Assembly (NCBI RefSeq): GCF_001686985.1
Contig: NZ_CP015322.1
Location: forward strand, 1 to 64,000
Length of the DNA stretch: 64,000 nt
Direction of reading: 5' to 3'
From: Mesorhizobium amorphae CCNWGS0123
GTDB lineage: Bacteria > Pseudomonadota > Alphaproteobacteria > Rhizobiales > Rhizobiaceae
The first letter of the stretch is position 1; each line of letters starts with the position of its first letter. The notes under the pieces were generated by a model. The model was not told where the DNA came from. It searched no databases and was given only the letters and a program-made list of their open reading frames with translations. A program made the translations under genes and the position numbers. Below, one piece after another: positions 26,539-35,393 of the stretch.

Positions 26539-27414
26539 TTATCCTTGGTTCAGGTTCAATTGTTGGAAGTACCAAGACGGGTCATCATCGGACGAATCCG
26601 TCTCGATACTGGCTCCACTCGAATACCCCTCAACACTTGTGGCACTACCGCTATCATCGCTCACGGCTTTAGAGAGATATAGCCCAGGTTTGTCGGCCCG
26701 CTGCCATTCACCGTCACTATTTTCCGTCCACTTGTCGGGACGCTGCGTCGGGTCAAGCACCCACCGATTTTCACCCACGTCAACAAACCCCATCTGCGCC
26801 AGCCGGGCTTCCATCCCTTGCGAAGCGGGGCGTGACATGATCAACGGCCGTTCGCCGTCGAGTCGAAGTTGATGCTCGAGCAGAATATCACCTGCGTTCT
26901 CGACAAGCGGATGAGTAACCCGAAGATCTACAACCGATGTGATCTCTTTTCGACCAGGAAACTGTTCCCGCCACGGCTCGTTATTGATGCCAAATCCGCC
27001 CTCTGTTCTTAAAAGCCCAACGCTTTTTTCGCCCAGATCATAACTGAAATATCGCGCCTTGGGCGTATCAGTGTCAGTGCCACCGTAGAGCCGAGCGATT
27101 GTTGCCGTGCGCCCGGCTTTTGAGGACACGAAAGGCGAGTACTCTTGTGGATTTTCGGCGATGTGCTTGATTTCATCGCCGTAAAAGTCCTTCACTTTTC
27201 TGGCGAATGAAGACCTTTCGAGCTCGACGACAGGAGGTTGGGAAGCAAGCGAGTACGGGTGTGTCGGCGCAGAAGACGAACTCGCATGGGGATCCGGCGC
27301 CGACCGGGACGGCATTCCCGCAAGTGTTTCCGTAAAGCTATCGCTCTCAACCGACTGACCCGGTTCGTCAGCTTGGCTAGCGCGTGTGGATGAGCCACTG
27401 ATTGGATTATACAT
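26539..27414 (-). CDS. nopP: NopP type III secreted effector
   Basis: 291 residues starting at ATG 27414 (MYNPISGSSTRASQADEPGQ). This is the NopP family of rhizobial effectors, delivered through the nodulation type III system into legume cells and affecting host range; homologues are phosphorylated by plant kinases. The N-terminus is Ser/Pro-rich and disordered (secretion signal). The conserved core begins at SLASQPPVVELERSSFARKV and runs through KDFYGDEIKHIAENPQEYSP, IARLYGGTDTDTPKARYF and MGFVDVGENRWVLDP. An acidic Ser-rich tail ends the protein. No type III apparatus is in the window, so secretion depends on genes elsewhere. A partial tts box lies upstream. Confidence 0.85.
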   Translation of the reverse strand: MYNPISGSSTRASQADEPGQSVESDSFTETLAGMPSRSAPDPHASSSSAPTHPYSLASQPPVVELERSSFARKVKDFYGDEIKHIAENPQEYSPFVSSKAGRTATIARLYGGTDTDTPKARYFSYDLGEKSVGLLRTEGGFGINNEPWREQFPGRKEITSVVDLRVTHPLVENAGDILLEHQLRLDGERPLIMSRPASQGMEARLAQMGFVDVGENRWVLDPTQRPDKWTENSDGEWQRADKPGLYLSKAVSDDSGSATSVEGYSSGASIETDSSDDDPSWYFQQLNLNQG

Positions 27415-27476
27415 GACGCTTCCCTTCGGCTTAAGTCTTTTCGCAGTTGGAGGCTGTCTAAGCCTTGCTGCGAACC

Positions 27477-27496
27477 ATACTCGGTCAAACTGACGA
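27477..27496 (-). promoter_or_regulatory. Degenerate tts-box candidate upstream of nopP
   Basis: On the minus strand TCGTCAGTTTGACCGAGTAT matches the TtsI box consensus fully in its left half (TCGTCAGYTT) but poorly in the right half. It starts 82 bases upstream of the nopP ATG. An adjacent 14-base palindrome, ACCTGACGTCAGGT (27499-27512), is also present. Weak compared with the perfect box at 32255-32274. Confidence 0.4.
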
Positions 27497-27832
27497 TGAC
27501 CTGACGTCAGGTTCGAGAGCATGAGAAGGCATCGAGTTCCCCCACCGGCCCTGTGCAGTTCCAGCCAATCCAACTGCTTTGCACACTTGCGCCAAGCAGT
27601 TGTTCCCTCTCGCTTTCAGCCTTGACAGGGAGCCTGAGAGACTAGCGATAGCTTTTCTGAGACCTTTGCCAAAAGTTTGCGATAAAATCCGGTCTTTTCT
27701 CAACAGAAGCGGCTCCCCTCCAAGAGCACGGATTTTGGATCGGATTTACGACTCCATTTCTCGGAACGGCTCGCAGGTGTGATACCGTGCGCGGTCGCTT
27801 CCTCCGGCCATATCCATGGGCAGAAACCGACG
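27497..27832. other. Intergenic stretch between nopP and the NopD-like gene
   Basis: About 340 bases. Contains the palindrome ACCTGACGTCAGGT at its left end and no convincing gene. A terminator for the large effector gene would be expected near 27800; none is obvious. Confidence 0.35.
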
Positions 27833-30800
27833 TCAGCCCCTGAGTCGGTTCTGGAGTGCCTGCCGGTCGGCGACGAGATTGTCGAGGTGCAGCACGGCTG
27901 GCTGGTGTCCTTGCGCCAATCGTCTAACCAGAGCCCGCGTGCCGTCGACCATAAAGACGCCGCAATCATAGCTGTTCGGCTGCTGGGCCATGCGGGCTGG
28001 CTCGAGGCGAGCGCCCAGCCTTGCTGCGAACTCTGCTGCGGGCTGGTCATTGTACCCGCGGGCGGAGTCGTAGTGATAGGCGACAGGGCTTTCCCGCACA
28101 CGGCGGTCGACGAGCAACAGCGACCAGTGGTTGCCGGGGCGATCAGCTTGGGCATTGCTTACTGGCATAAACAGGAAGTCAGCTGTATCGTTACCCCTCT
28201 GATCATGGACTATGCGCTGGAATGCGCGTAGCGCGAGGATCTCGGCGCCCAAGCGCAGATGATAAAGGGCTACGAGGGGATCCACGAGCCGCGTCCGCGC
28301 GGCGAGATCAGGATTGTCCCTCTGCAGATCCTGTGCCAGGAGCGCGTAATCCGCCAAGATATGCTTGTCGGCCAGCCACTCACTGGCGCCGAGCTCCAGC
28401 CAGCCGCCATCGTGGAGCGAGGCTGCCGGATGCAAAGCTCCGACCTGAGCGTCGGACGGTGGGCGCGGGAGCTCCGGCGCATAGTGAGCATCATCCCGCA
28501 GCTCCTGCGGAGTGACCGGCAAATGAACCAGCGAGTCAAGGCCGCCGTAGATGTCCGACTGAGCCCTCGGCGTTGCCGCGGACGCAGCTTCACTCATCGG
28601 CCCGACTTCGGCGTGATGGACGAGCTGAACGTCGGATGGTAGGGGCGGGAGCCCCGGCGCATAGTGAGCATCATCCCGCAGCTCCTGCGGAGTGACCGGC
28701 AAATGAACCAGAGAGTCAAGGCCGCCGTAGATGTCCGACTGAGCCCTCGGTGTTGCCGCTGACGCAGCTTCACTCATCGGTCCAACTTCGGCGTGAGGGA
28801 TGAGCTGAACGTCGGATGGTAGGCGCGGGAGCCCCGGCGCATAGTGAGCATCATCCCGCAGCTCCTGCGGAGTGACCGGCAAATGAACCAGAGAGTCAAG
28901 GCCGCCGTAGATGTCCGACGGAGCCCTCGGCGTTGCCGCTGACGCAGCTTCACTCATCGGTCCAACTTCGGCGTGATGGATGAGCTGACCGTCGGATGGT
29001 AGGCGCGGGAACCCCGGCGCATAGTAAGCATCATCCCGCAGCTCCTGCGGAGTGACCGGCAAATGAACCAGAGAGTCAAGGCCGCCGTAGATGTCCGACG
29101 GAGCCCTCGGCGTTGCCGCTGACGCAGCTTCACTCATCGGTCCAACTTCGGCGTGATGGACGGGCTGAACGTCATTCAGTCCTGCCGCCCCCTCAGCCCT
29201 TGCGGAAACCGCCCTGGGTGGTTCCATCGTCCGGTCGAACAGCTGTGGCCAGGTGGGATTCCCCGGCTGCGAGTTGGGCAGCGGAGCGGCTTCCGGTCGA
29301 TATCTGAGGCGAATGGCAACGCCTCGCGGATTGAGTGGGGTTCTCGGCCTACCCCCTAGCGGCAACCAACCCGCCGTGTAGCGCTCGCCATCAATCAAAA
29401 AGCTGGTCAGTTGAACCTCCTGGTTCGGCATGAGGTTGCTCCTGTCCAGCGCAGCGATCAACTCGTCTGGCGCGCGCTGGTGGGCGTGGCGCCAGTTCAA
29501 GTGACGAACGGCCTCTCCGAAATCCGGGGCCTGGGAATGGCGCGCGGTTGGCGCGAGGGAAGACGGTGGGCCAGCTTCTTCCAGCATCTCCCAAAGTTGA
29601 TCCTGATCGTAACCTTCCCCGGGGAGGGCCACTGGAGATCCGACAGCGCGCGGCACGGTGGCAATCTGGCGCTCAGGTTCCAACGCTTCGCTGCGCGGCA
29701 GTGACTTGCGAAGGTGAGCCAGAGCGAATACGACCCGTTTGTAACTACCGGGATAGCGAATGACATCTTCATCCAGCGACTTGTCATGAAGCCGAGCAGC
29801 AATGCCCGGCATGTTGTTTTGACGCAGGTAGTGACCGAAACTGCCAAGGGCACTTGCATAGTTACTGGCGCTATCTGGACTGAGCCCGCTCGCAGGCGCT
29901 GCTGATTTGTACTCTTTGATGAGGGCCGCGTCGTCGGGATAAGGATTCAGGACAGTACGTCCTATCGTTGGCGCGGGTGCGCCCGCCTGGTATGTCTTCA
30001 GATACTTGAGAGCCGGAACGATGGACGACGACCCCCCGTTTCTTTCGAGCTCCTTGACGTCGTCGTCCAGCGACTTGTCGTGAAGCCGAGGAGCAATGCC
30101 CTGCTTGTCGTTTTCAACGAGCCAACGGCTGAAGTTGAGAAGACAATTCACATGGCGCGTGGCGGTGCCGTCCTTGGCCCCACGGGCGATGAGTGCCGCC
30201 CTGAGACCCTCCATGAGGGACGCATCTTCGGAATAAAGAGGACGCTTGTCGCCACCTACGCAAACCGTTGTTGAACGATCCGGCCGCAGCGCCGAGGCGC
30301 CTAAGATCGCCCCACCACCTCCGGTGTGCGGCGCTGGTATGTAATCTTGCCCGCTCCCCTGCATTATGGGCTGCGCTTCCCTTGACGACGAAGCCAGTTG
30401 ATGGATAGGGGCCTGCAGCACGCGACCGCCTGAATTGCCGATCGCGCTCAGTTGCCGCTCAATGGCATCCCCTTGGGGATTGCTCAGCGTCCTCTGCCTC
30501 TTCGCTGGTCTCAACTGCTCCGGCTGATCCGCCCCTCGCAGAACCTCCTCTGGATTGACAGCCAGCCCCGGCGAGGGGACGGCTGGGCTTGGCTGATCAA
30601 CAGCGCCTGCCGGCGAATAGGGAGGTGAGGGCACACCTTGCCAAAAGTTCGCCGTGCCCCAACTGTCGGCTGGCAGCTGACCAGCTTGATCCACCCCCTC
30701 CCAAAGCTCCGCTGAATTGAAACTTGACCGCGAGCGGTCGGGTTGATCGTCCGCCTGCCGAGAGCCGTTGGCGGGTGTCGTCTCGGGGTGTCCGCTGACA

Positions 30801-32230
30801 CGAGCCACATCATCGATGAGGCGCCCGCCTTCCATGGAGGGAGGCCTGCGATCAGCTAAAGTACCGCGCCCACGATATTCTTGAAGCACCGTCAGCGCTC
30901 CCATTGCCAGCTTATCCCGGTCCCCGAATGACTTGACATGTGCGACCAAGGAATTGTGACCGAGTGCAGTAATCGTTTGGCCAGGGCCGAGGGATTTCGT
31001 CAATCTGCGAAGGGTCCTATCATACTCCTCGGCGGTGCTCGGTAGCCATCCCCGTCGGGCAGCCGCCGCCTGGACAGCCTGCTCGATGAGGTTCCTGTCT
31101 TCCACAGAGGGTTCATTGCGCGGACGTCCGTCAGCAGGAGCACTGGGGTCGCGATGCTTACGAAGCAACATCAACGCCGCCACAATTGACCCGTCATGGG
31201 AAAAGAAACTTTTAGCGTAAGCAACCAAGGATTCGTGATCGAGTGTAGAAAGCGACTTGCCTTGCGACCCGAGATCATTCCCCAATCTGCGTAGAGCCGC
31301 CGTATAACCCCTGGGCGTTTGCCCTTTCAGATCCCGGCGCGCAACCTCGGCCTTGATCGCCGCGTCGATGAGGCTCCGGTCGCTATCAGACAGATGAGGA
31401 TAAAAGCGGTCTCGAGGCGCATGGACCCCTGCGACGGGGTCGGCACCAGAGGAACCATGATGTGGAGGCCTGCGATCCGCTAAAATACCTGGCTCACGAT
31501 ATTCACGAAGCACCGTCAGCGCGGCTCCCATCGCCTCCTTATCCCGACCCCCGAATGACTTGACATGTGCGACCAAGGAATTGTGATCGAGTGCAGTAAT
31601 CGTTTGGCCTGGGCCGAGGGATGTCGCCAATCTGCGAAGAGTCCTATCATACTGCTCGGCGGTGCTCGGTAGCCATCCCCGGTCCGCAGCCGCCGCCTGG
31701 ACAACCCGCTCGATGAGGTTCTTGTCTTCCACAGGGGGGTCATTACGCTGACGTCCGTCAGCAGGAGCGCCGGGGTCGCGGTGCTTACGAAGCACTGTCA
31801 ACGCGGCCACCATCGACCCGTCATGGGCAAAGAAACTTTTAGCGTAAGCAATCAAGGATTGGTGATCGAGCGCAGAAAGCGTCTTGCCTTGCGATCCGAG
31901 ATCATCCGCTAATCTGCGAAGAGCGGCTGCATAACCCCTGGACGTCGGCCCTTTCAGATCCCGGCGCGCAACCTCGGCCTTGATCGCCGCGTCGATGAGG
32001 CACCGGTCTTTGTCAGACAGACGAGGATAAAAGCGGTCTCGAGGCGCATGGATCCGTGCGACGGACGCGGCATCGGCTTGGCGCGCCTCGCGCAGCAAGT
32101 GCTGCTCAAAGCCATTGTGCCCGGCGTGCGCCGCCTGCTGCCGTTGCATGGCGTCGAACGTCTCCCGCCAAGCCGGATCCGTTGGATTGAAGTTAGGTAG
32201 GTCCACGCTTGTCCCACGCTTATAGGTCAC
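27833..32230 (-). CDS. nopD: NopD/Bel2-5-like effector with C-terminal SUMO protease (Ulp1, C48) domain
   Basis: A giant effector of up to 1465 residues, probably type III secreted and acting on SUMO conjugates in the plant nucleus. Order: N-terminal leader; two near-identical 209-residue repeats (about 61-269 and 270-466), each of two helical modules; a disordered Pro/Ser region with a basic nuclear-localisation-type cluster PAKRQR at about 575-580; two more divergent modules (about 660-835, each with GIAxRLHDKSLD); four 60-residue repeats (about 1021-1250); and a Ulp1 domain. The catalytic triad is visible: His1368 (GNHWSLLLVD), Asp1388 (HYDSARG) and Cys1423 (NSYDCGVF). A perfect tts box lies upstream. 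ATG 32230 is only 25 bases from that box, so GTG 32206 (VDLPNFNP) or ATG 32149 may be the true start. Confidence 0.83.
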   Translation of the reverse strand: MTYKRGTSVDLPNFNPTDPAWRETFDAMQRQQAAHAGHNGFEQHLLREARQADAASVARIHAPRDRFYPRLSDKDRCLIDAAIKAEVARRDLKGPTSRGYAAALRRLADDLGSQGKTLSALDHQSLIAYAKSFFAHDGSMVAALTVLRKHRDPGAPADGRQRNDPPVEDKNLIERVVQAAAADRGWLPSTAEQYDRTLRRLATSLGPGQTITALDHNSLVAHVKSFGGRDKEAMGAALTVLREYREPGILADRRPPHHGSSGADPVAGVHAPRDRFYPHLSDSDRSLIDAAIKAEVARRDLKGQTPRGYTAALRRLGNDLGSQGKSLSTLDHESLVAYAKSFFSHDGSIVAALMLLRKHRDPSAPADGRPRNEPSVEDRNLIEQAVQAAAARRGWLPSTAEEYDRTLRRLTKSLGPGQTITALGHNSLVAHVKSFGDRDKLAMGALTVLQEYRGRGTLADRRPPSMEGGRLIDDVARVSGHPETTPANGSRQADDQPDRSRSSFNSAELWEGVDQAGQLPADSWGTANFWQGVPSPPYSPAGAVDQPSPAVPSPGLAVNPEEVLRGADQPEQLRPAKRQRTLSNPQGDAIERQLSAIGNSGGRVLQAPIHQLASSSREAQPIMQGSGQDYIPAPHTGGGGAILGASALRPDRSTTVCVGGDKRPLYSEDASLMEGLRAALIARGAKDGTATRHVNCLLNFSRWLVENDKQGIAPRLHDKSLDDDVKELERNGGSSSIVPALKYLKTYQAGAPAPTIGRTVLNPYPDDAALIKEYKSAAPASGLSPDSASNYASALGSFGHYLRQNNMPGIAARLHDKSLDEDVIRYPGSYKRVVFALAHLRKSLPRSEALEPERQIATVPRAVGSPVALPGEGYDQDQLWEMLEEAGPPSSLAPTARHSQAPDFGEAVRHLNWRHAHQRAPDELIAALDRSNLMPNQEVQLTSFLIDGERYTAGWLPLGGRPRTPLNPRGVAIRLRYRPEAAPLPNSQPGNPTWPQLFDRTMEPPRAVSARAEGAAGLNDVQPVHHAEVGPMSEAASAATPRAPSDIYGGLDSLVHLPVTPQELRDDAYYAPGFPRLPSDGQLIHHAEVGPMSEAASAATPRAPSDIYGGLDSLVHLPVTPQELRDDAHYAPGLPRLPSDVQLIPHAEVGPMSEAASAATPRAQSDIYGGLDSLVHLPVTPQELRDDAHYAPGLPPLPSDVQLVHHAEVGPMSEAASAATPRAQSDIYGGLDSLVHLPVTPQELRDDAHYAPELPRPPSDAQVGALHPAASLHDGGWLELGASEWLADKHILADYALLAQDLQRDNPDLAARTRLVDPLVALYHLRLGAEILALRAFQRIVHDQRGNDTADFLFMPVSNAQADRPGNHWSLLLVDRRVRESPVAYHYDSARGYNDQPAAEFAARLGARLEPARMAQQPNSYDCGVFMVDGTRALVRRLAQGHQPAVLHLDNLVADRQALQNRLRG
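28478..29168 (-). repeat. Four tandem 180-bp repeats inside the NopD-like gene
   Basis: A 180-base unit recurs with exact spacing (GCATAGTGAGCATCATCCCG at 28478 and 28658, then near-identical copies at 28838 and 29018) and differs by a few bases per copy. Translated, each unit is 60 residues (VGPMSEAASAATPRA, then DIYGGLDSLVHLPVTPQELR). Near-identity at DNA level implies recent expansion and likely copy-number variation between strains. Confidence 0.9.
30833..32050 (-). repeat. Two tandem ~627-bp repeats encoding paired helical modules
   Basis: Two copies, starting at 32050 and 31423 on the minus strand, encode HAPRDRFYP...LIDAAIKAEVARRDLKG and GYxAALRRL...LGSQGK, followed by a related module GWLPSTAExYDRTLRRL...LGPGQTITALxHNSLVAHVK. 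Each module has the alternating pattern of SAM-like core-binding domains seen at the N-terminus of tyrosine recombinases; that likeness is my inference. Confidence 0.8.
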
Positions 32231-32254
32231 CTGAGGCTCAAAACTACTCGGGCA

Positions 32255-32274
32255 AGCTGTCGAGAAGCTGACGA
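32255..32274 (-). promoter_or_regulatory. Perfect tts box (TtsI binding site)
   Basis: On the minus strand TCGTCAGCTTCTCGACAGCT matches every fixed base of the tts-box core consensus TCGTCAGYTTNTCGANAGCT. TtsI is the flavonoid/NodD-dependent activator of rhizobial type III effector genes. The box directs transcription toward the NopD-like gene 25 bases away. Confidence 0.9.
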
Positions 32275-32634
32275 TCCCCGCCGTCTGTAAAGCGAACGCT
32301 CGAAGAGAACAGTCTGCGGTCCGGTGCCTCTACGTCTATCGCGGATGGGCAAACGAGGATTTCCATGCTCGCAGTATGGTCCCTAAAGGTCGCGTCGATC
32401 TCGGCCGACGGATATTGGCGGAGATGCCGCGCCTTGCGACCGTTTATGATTTGTACCTTCTCGAACTCGGTCAATTTTCGTTGGGCAAACGAGCTCGCGG
32501 GTTAGCCGAAATTGCCCCACCCCCAGAGCGCGGGCCTCCGATTTGAAAGTCCCGTTTTTGGCGGGCCGGTTTGGGCGCGCAGTTGCGCCAGCCGCTGAAG
32601 AGGTGAAGTCTGCCACCGCGGCCGGGGGCCATTG
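32275..32634. other. Intergenic stretch upstream of the tts box
   Basis: About 360 bases. Short minus-strand open frames (32244-32474, 32383-32616) overlap and lack ribosome sites. Nothing further is recognised. Confidence 0.35.
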
Positions 32635-33462
32635 CTACTTGTCGCAGATACCCGACTTCATATCCAACAGCTCGAGTTTGACGAGTTTGCCGGAAAGAGA
32701 GAAGTTGCTATAGTTCATCACTAGGTCACGCGCGATCCCATTTTCATGTAACTTTAAGTTGATTATAGTTTGCGGAAGTTCGTCGCCGCCCTCCGTGCTG
32801 TCGTCGAAATAGGCAACTTCGATCGGCCAAGCGCGATCCTTTTCCAGTTTGGCGAGAGCTGGCGCCTCAGGGTCGTTCTTCTCGGCCTCGGCCTTCTTCC
32901 CGATTAGGACGCTCGTGGTCATAGCCTTGTCGGCATCGCCGACGCCGTCGAACAGTCTAGTCTCATAAAGGGTCTCACCGGCATCGGCACGGTTCATGAT
33001 GTCGAGCATATGCTGCGTCGGAAACTGTGTTGAGCCAATGTCGAAATCCTTGTGCTCCGGCTTCTCCAGCCTGACCATGACGTTCTGGCCCTCGCGTGTC
33101 GCCGTGCCGCGCACCTCCTTCTGAAGTGCCTGGTCGACATAGGTCTTGGTCATGAATGAGAAAGTGTTGCCGTCGGCAGCCTCGAAGGTCGTCATTTGCT
33201 GGTCGGTCAGCCCACTCGTGGTGACCGAGTCGATGCGCGTCACAATGCTGGTATTGGTTGTATAATCTAGGCAGGCAGAGCCATAGAACTCATAAATCAT
33301 ACGACCCGTTACGTCGGCAATCCCTGATCTGTCGGAAGCCTTGATCAGCGTCATGTCGTAAACGGCACGATGAGGTAGCAGAAAGCGCGCGGCGGCCGTG
33401 TCCGAAAGCACAAAGACACAGAGGGCGATGATAGGAAGGACGAGCCGTCTCGGGATACGCAT
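32635..33462 (-). CDS. eipB: EipB-like periplasmic envelope-integrity protein (DUF1849)
   Basis: 275 residues starting at ATG 33462 (MRIPRRLVLPIIALCVFVLS) with a signal peptide ending near TAAA. The body matches the DUF1849/EipB beta-spiral family of Hyphomicrobiales: FLLPHRAVYDMTLIKASDRS, GRMIYEFYGSACLDYTTNTS, and a C-terminal MNYSNFSLSGKLVKLELLDM with the final Cys (GICDK) expected to pair with the Cys of GSAC. In Brucella the protein supports cell-envelope integrity and infection. The chromosomal-type gene here may be a second copy carried on accessory DNA. Flanked by intergenic DNA and not operonic. Confidence 0.72.
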   Translation of the reverse strand: MRIPRRLVLPIIALCVFVLSDTAAARFLLPHRAVYDMTLIKASDRSGIADVTGRMIYEFYGSACLDYTTNTSIVTRIDSVTTSGLTDQQMTTFEAADGNTFSFMTKTYVDQALQKEVRGTATREGQNVMVRLEKPEHKDFDIGSTQFPTQHMLDIMNRADAGETLYETRLFDGVGDADKAMTTSVLIGKKAEAEKNDPEAPALAKLEKDRAWPIEVAYFDDSTEGGDELPQTIINLKLHENGIARDLVMNYSNFSLSGKLVKLELLDMKSGICDK

Positions 33463-34140
33463 TCGCAACTCCAGTTGGCGCAACCTGCTGTCGCGCAACG
33501 AGAGCATCAAGAGTCGTGCCAACCGCGCAGAAAGAACCTCAGAAACTGTGCTACATATTATTCAATGGCGTAACTGAGCGTGTGTGGGCACGCCGACCGA
33601 ACATCACCGTGTCGCGAAAGCGACAAACCCTCTCAACATGGGCAGCGGCCCTAATAGGTTCCTAGTCGTCAATCCTGAAGCGTGCTCCCACCGCCAACGC
33701 ATCCGCAATAGTGGCCGAACCACTGCCGCGTGGCGTGGCGCAGTCGGTGCGATCGGTCACCGAAATCGTGAGGGGGAACTCGCGAAACGTAGTGAAGCAG
33801 CAATGGCACAAAGTGTCGGACCGTCGGACCGCTTTGTGCGGATGTATCAGGATCTTCATACGGCCGCGAACGCCATGAAGATCGATTCAATCGTCGAAGC
33901 GTCCGACCGTCATCCGTGCCGTGCTCGATCGACTCGCAGCGAACTCCGAAGTCATCGACGCAGTGCGCGGCAACCCCTCCTTGTTCGCCTCGAAGGCTGA
34001 GAAGCAGGAATGGCAGCCGGCTATTGAAGAGCGCGCCACGCTCAAGGGCCAACATCGAGTGCCACATCCGCCTTCGGTCGATCGTCGCAACACGACCGTC
34101 CGGTGCGCGGCAGCTTACTGAAACCACGGTGCCAGCACTC
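33463..34140. other. Intergenic stretch with a decayed reading frame (about 33780-34060, plus)
   Basis: Most of this 680-base gap is empty. On the plus strand about 33780-33900 reads VGPSDRFVRMYQDLHTAANA and MKIDSIVEA, then shifts frame near 33900 to RPTVIRAVLDRLAANSEVID followed by AVRGNPSLFASKAEKQEW. This looks like the tail of a helical protein, perhaps a TraA-type relaxase, broken by one indel. The assignment is weak. Confidence 0.35.
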
Positions 34141-35370
34141 CTAGCTATTGCGTAGCGTAAAGCGCACGCGCATGCTGTCGAGCGCATGGATCGCATTGTT
34201 GGGGCGCCAGACAGGTTCGCTAACGAACTCGATTGATCCGACCTTGCTTGCGATCGCAGTCAGGACTGCCTCTGCTTCCGCTCGGGCAACGTTCTGGCCC
34301 ACACAGCCATGGATCCCCACACCAAATGCGAGATGACCGACAGGTCGTCTGTCGACCTTGTAGTACCTGGCTTCCGGCCACTGATCTTCATCAAGATTGG
34401 CCGCGCCGAGAACACAGAGGATCTTGGTATCTTGGGGTATGTCGACACCGCCCACGGTGGTGTCGACACTGGCCGTCCTGCAAAACGAATGGACCGGCGA
34501 CGTATACCTCAGTGCTTCCTCGAAAGCTGGCCGGGCAAGCTTGGGATCCCTCTTGAGCTTTTCGAACTCGCCCGGATTTGACGCAAGGCACCACACCGCG
34601 TTGCCAATGCCGGTCACGGTCGTGTCGACGCCCGCCGACAGCAGCGACCGCACGAGCATTGCAGCTTCGTCCTCGGTCAGTTCGCCGGCATCGGCTGCCG
34701 CGTAGATGGTTTCGCCGAAGCCCCCCGGAGCCAACGCTTCGCGTTTGCAGTGCTTCATGATCCAGGGCATGATTTGGGGTCCCCGTTCCAGCGCAGCGCT
34801 GCGCAAGGCGTTATCAGGACCCAAAGCGTTGAAGCCGAACGCACCGAAATCAACCAGCGCGCGCGTGTCGATTTCTTGAAGCCCGACGGCCGCAGGAAAC
34901 ACACTTACGGGAAATGCCTCAGCCAGATCCGGAACCACATCGAACTCGCCGCGCTCGACCAGGTCGTCGACCAGCGCGTTTGCCCTCTCGGCGAAAGCAT
35001 CCTTGAGCACACTCATCGCACGGGGAGACAGGGCGCGTGAAATGACTGTTCGCGTCCTTGTGTGATAGGGCGGTTCCACCTCCAATACGATGGATGGCTT
35101 GCGCCAGGACGGAGCGACTTGGAAATCCGTGAGGCCAACTCCTCGGGAGGAAACGAAGCGCTGCCAGTCGGAGAAAACTTCCCTAGTCTCATTGAAGCGA
35201 CCGCAAGCGAGAATGGCATACCGGGGAATGTGGACGAACGGACCACGCTTTCTCAGTTCGACATAATAGGGTGCCGGGTTACGGAGAATCTCCGCATCGT
35301 ACGGATCGATGTCCCACACAGGAATATCGGCCGAGATCTTCGTGGGGATATGATCCGCTACCAGTTGCAT
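34141..35370 (-). CDS. Cytochrome P450, CYP199-like aromatic-acid O-demethylase
   Basis: 409 residues starting at ATG 35370 behind GGGAG. P450 signatures: I-helix AGVDTT, K-helix EEALRY, and the heme loop FGVGIHGCVG with ligand Cys356. The segment FVSSRGVGLTDFQVAPSW then RKPSIVLEVEPPYHTRTRTV resembles the CYP199A family of alphaproteobacteria, which hydroxylates or demethylates para-substituted benzoates such as 4-methoxybenzoate. It lies 23 bases after livF, so it is likely the last gene of the transporter operon. No ferredoxin or reductase is nearby, so electrons must come from partners elsewhere. The CYP199 assignment is from remembered family sequence, not a search. Confidence 0.8.
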   Translation of the reverse strand: MQLVADHIPTKISADIPVWDIDPYDAEILRNPAPYYVELRKRGPFVHIPRYAILACGRFNETREVFSDWQRFVSSRGVGLTDFQVAPSWRKPSIVLEVEPPYHTRTRTVISRALSPRAMSVLKDAFAERANALVDDLVERGEFDVVPDLAEAFPVSVFPAAVGLQEIDTRALVDFGAFGFNALGPDNALRSAALERGPQIMPWIMKHCKREALAPGGFGETIYAAADAGELTEDEAAMLVRSLLSAGVDTTVTGIGNAVWCLASNPGEFEKLKRDPKLARPAFEEALRYTSPVHSFCRTASVDTTVGGVDIPQDTKILCVLGAANLDEDQWPEARYYKVDRRPVGHLAFGVGIHGCVGQNVARAEAEAVLTAIASKVGSIEFVSEPVWRPNNAIHALDSMRVRFTLRNS

Positions 35371-35393
35371 ACCACGGCTCCCGATTGGTCGTG

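Noticed and set aside
28478..29168. Regularly spaced repeats resembling an array such as CRISPR
   Set aside because: Units are 180 bases, contiguous without unique spacers, and stay in frame inside the effector gene; they encode 60-residue protein repeats.
27833..29307. Plus-strand open frames opposite the NopD-like gene (for example 27779-28231, 28259-28642)
   Set aside because: They mirror the GC-rich repeats, have no ribosome sites or family signals, and the minus-strand gene has a full protease domain.
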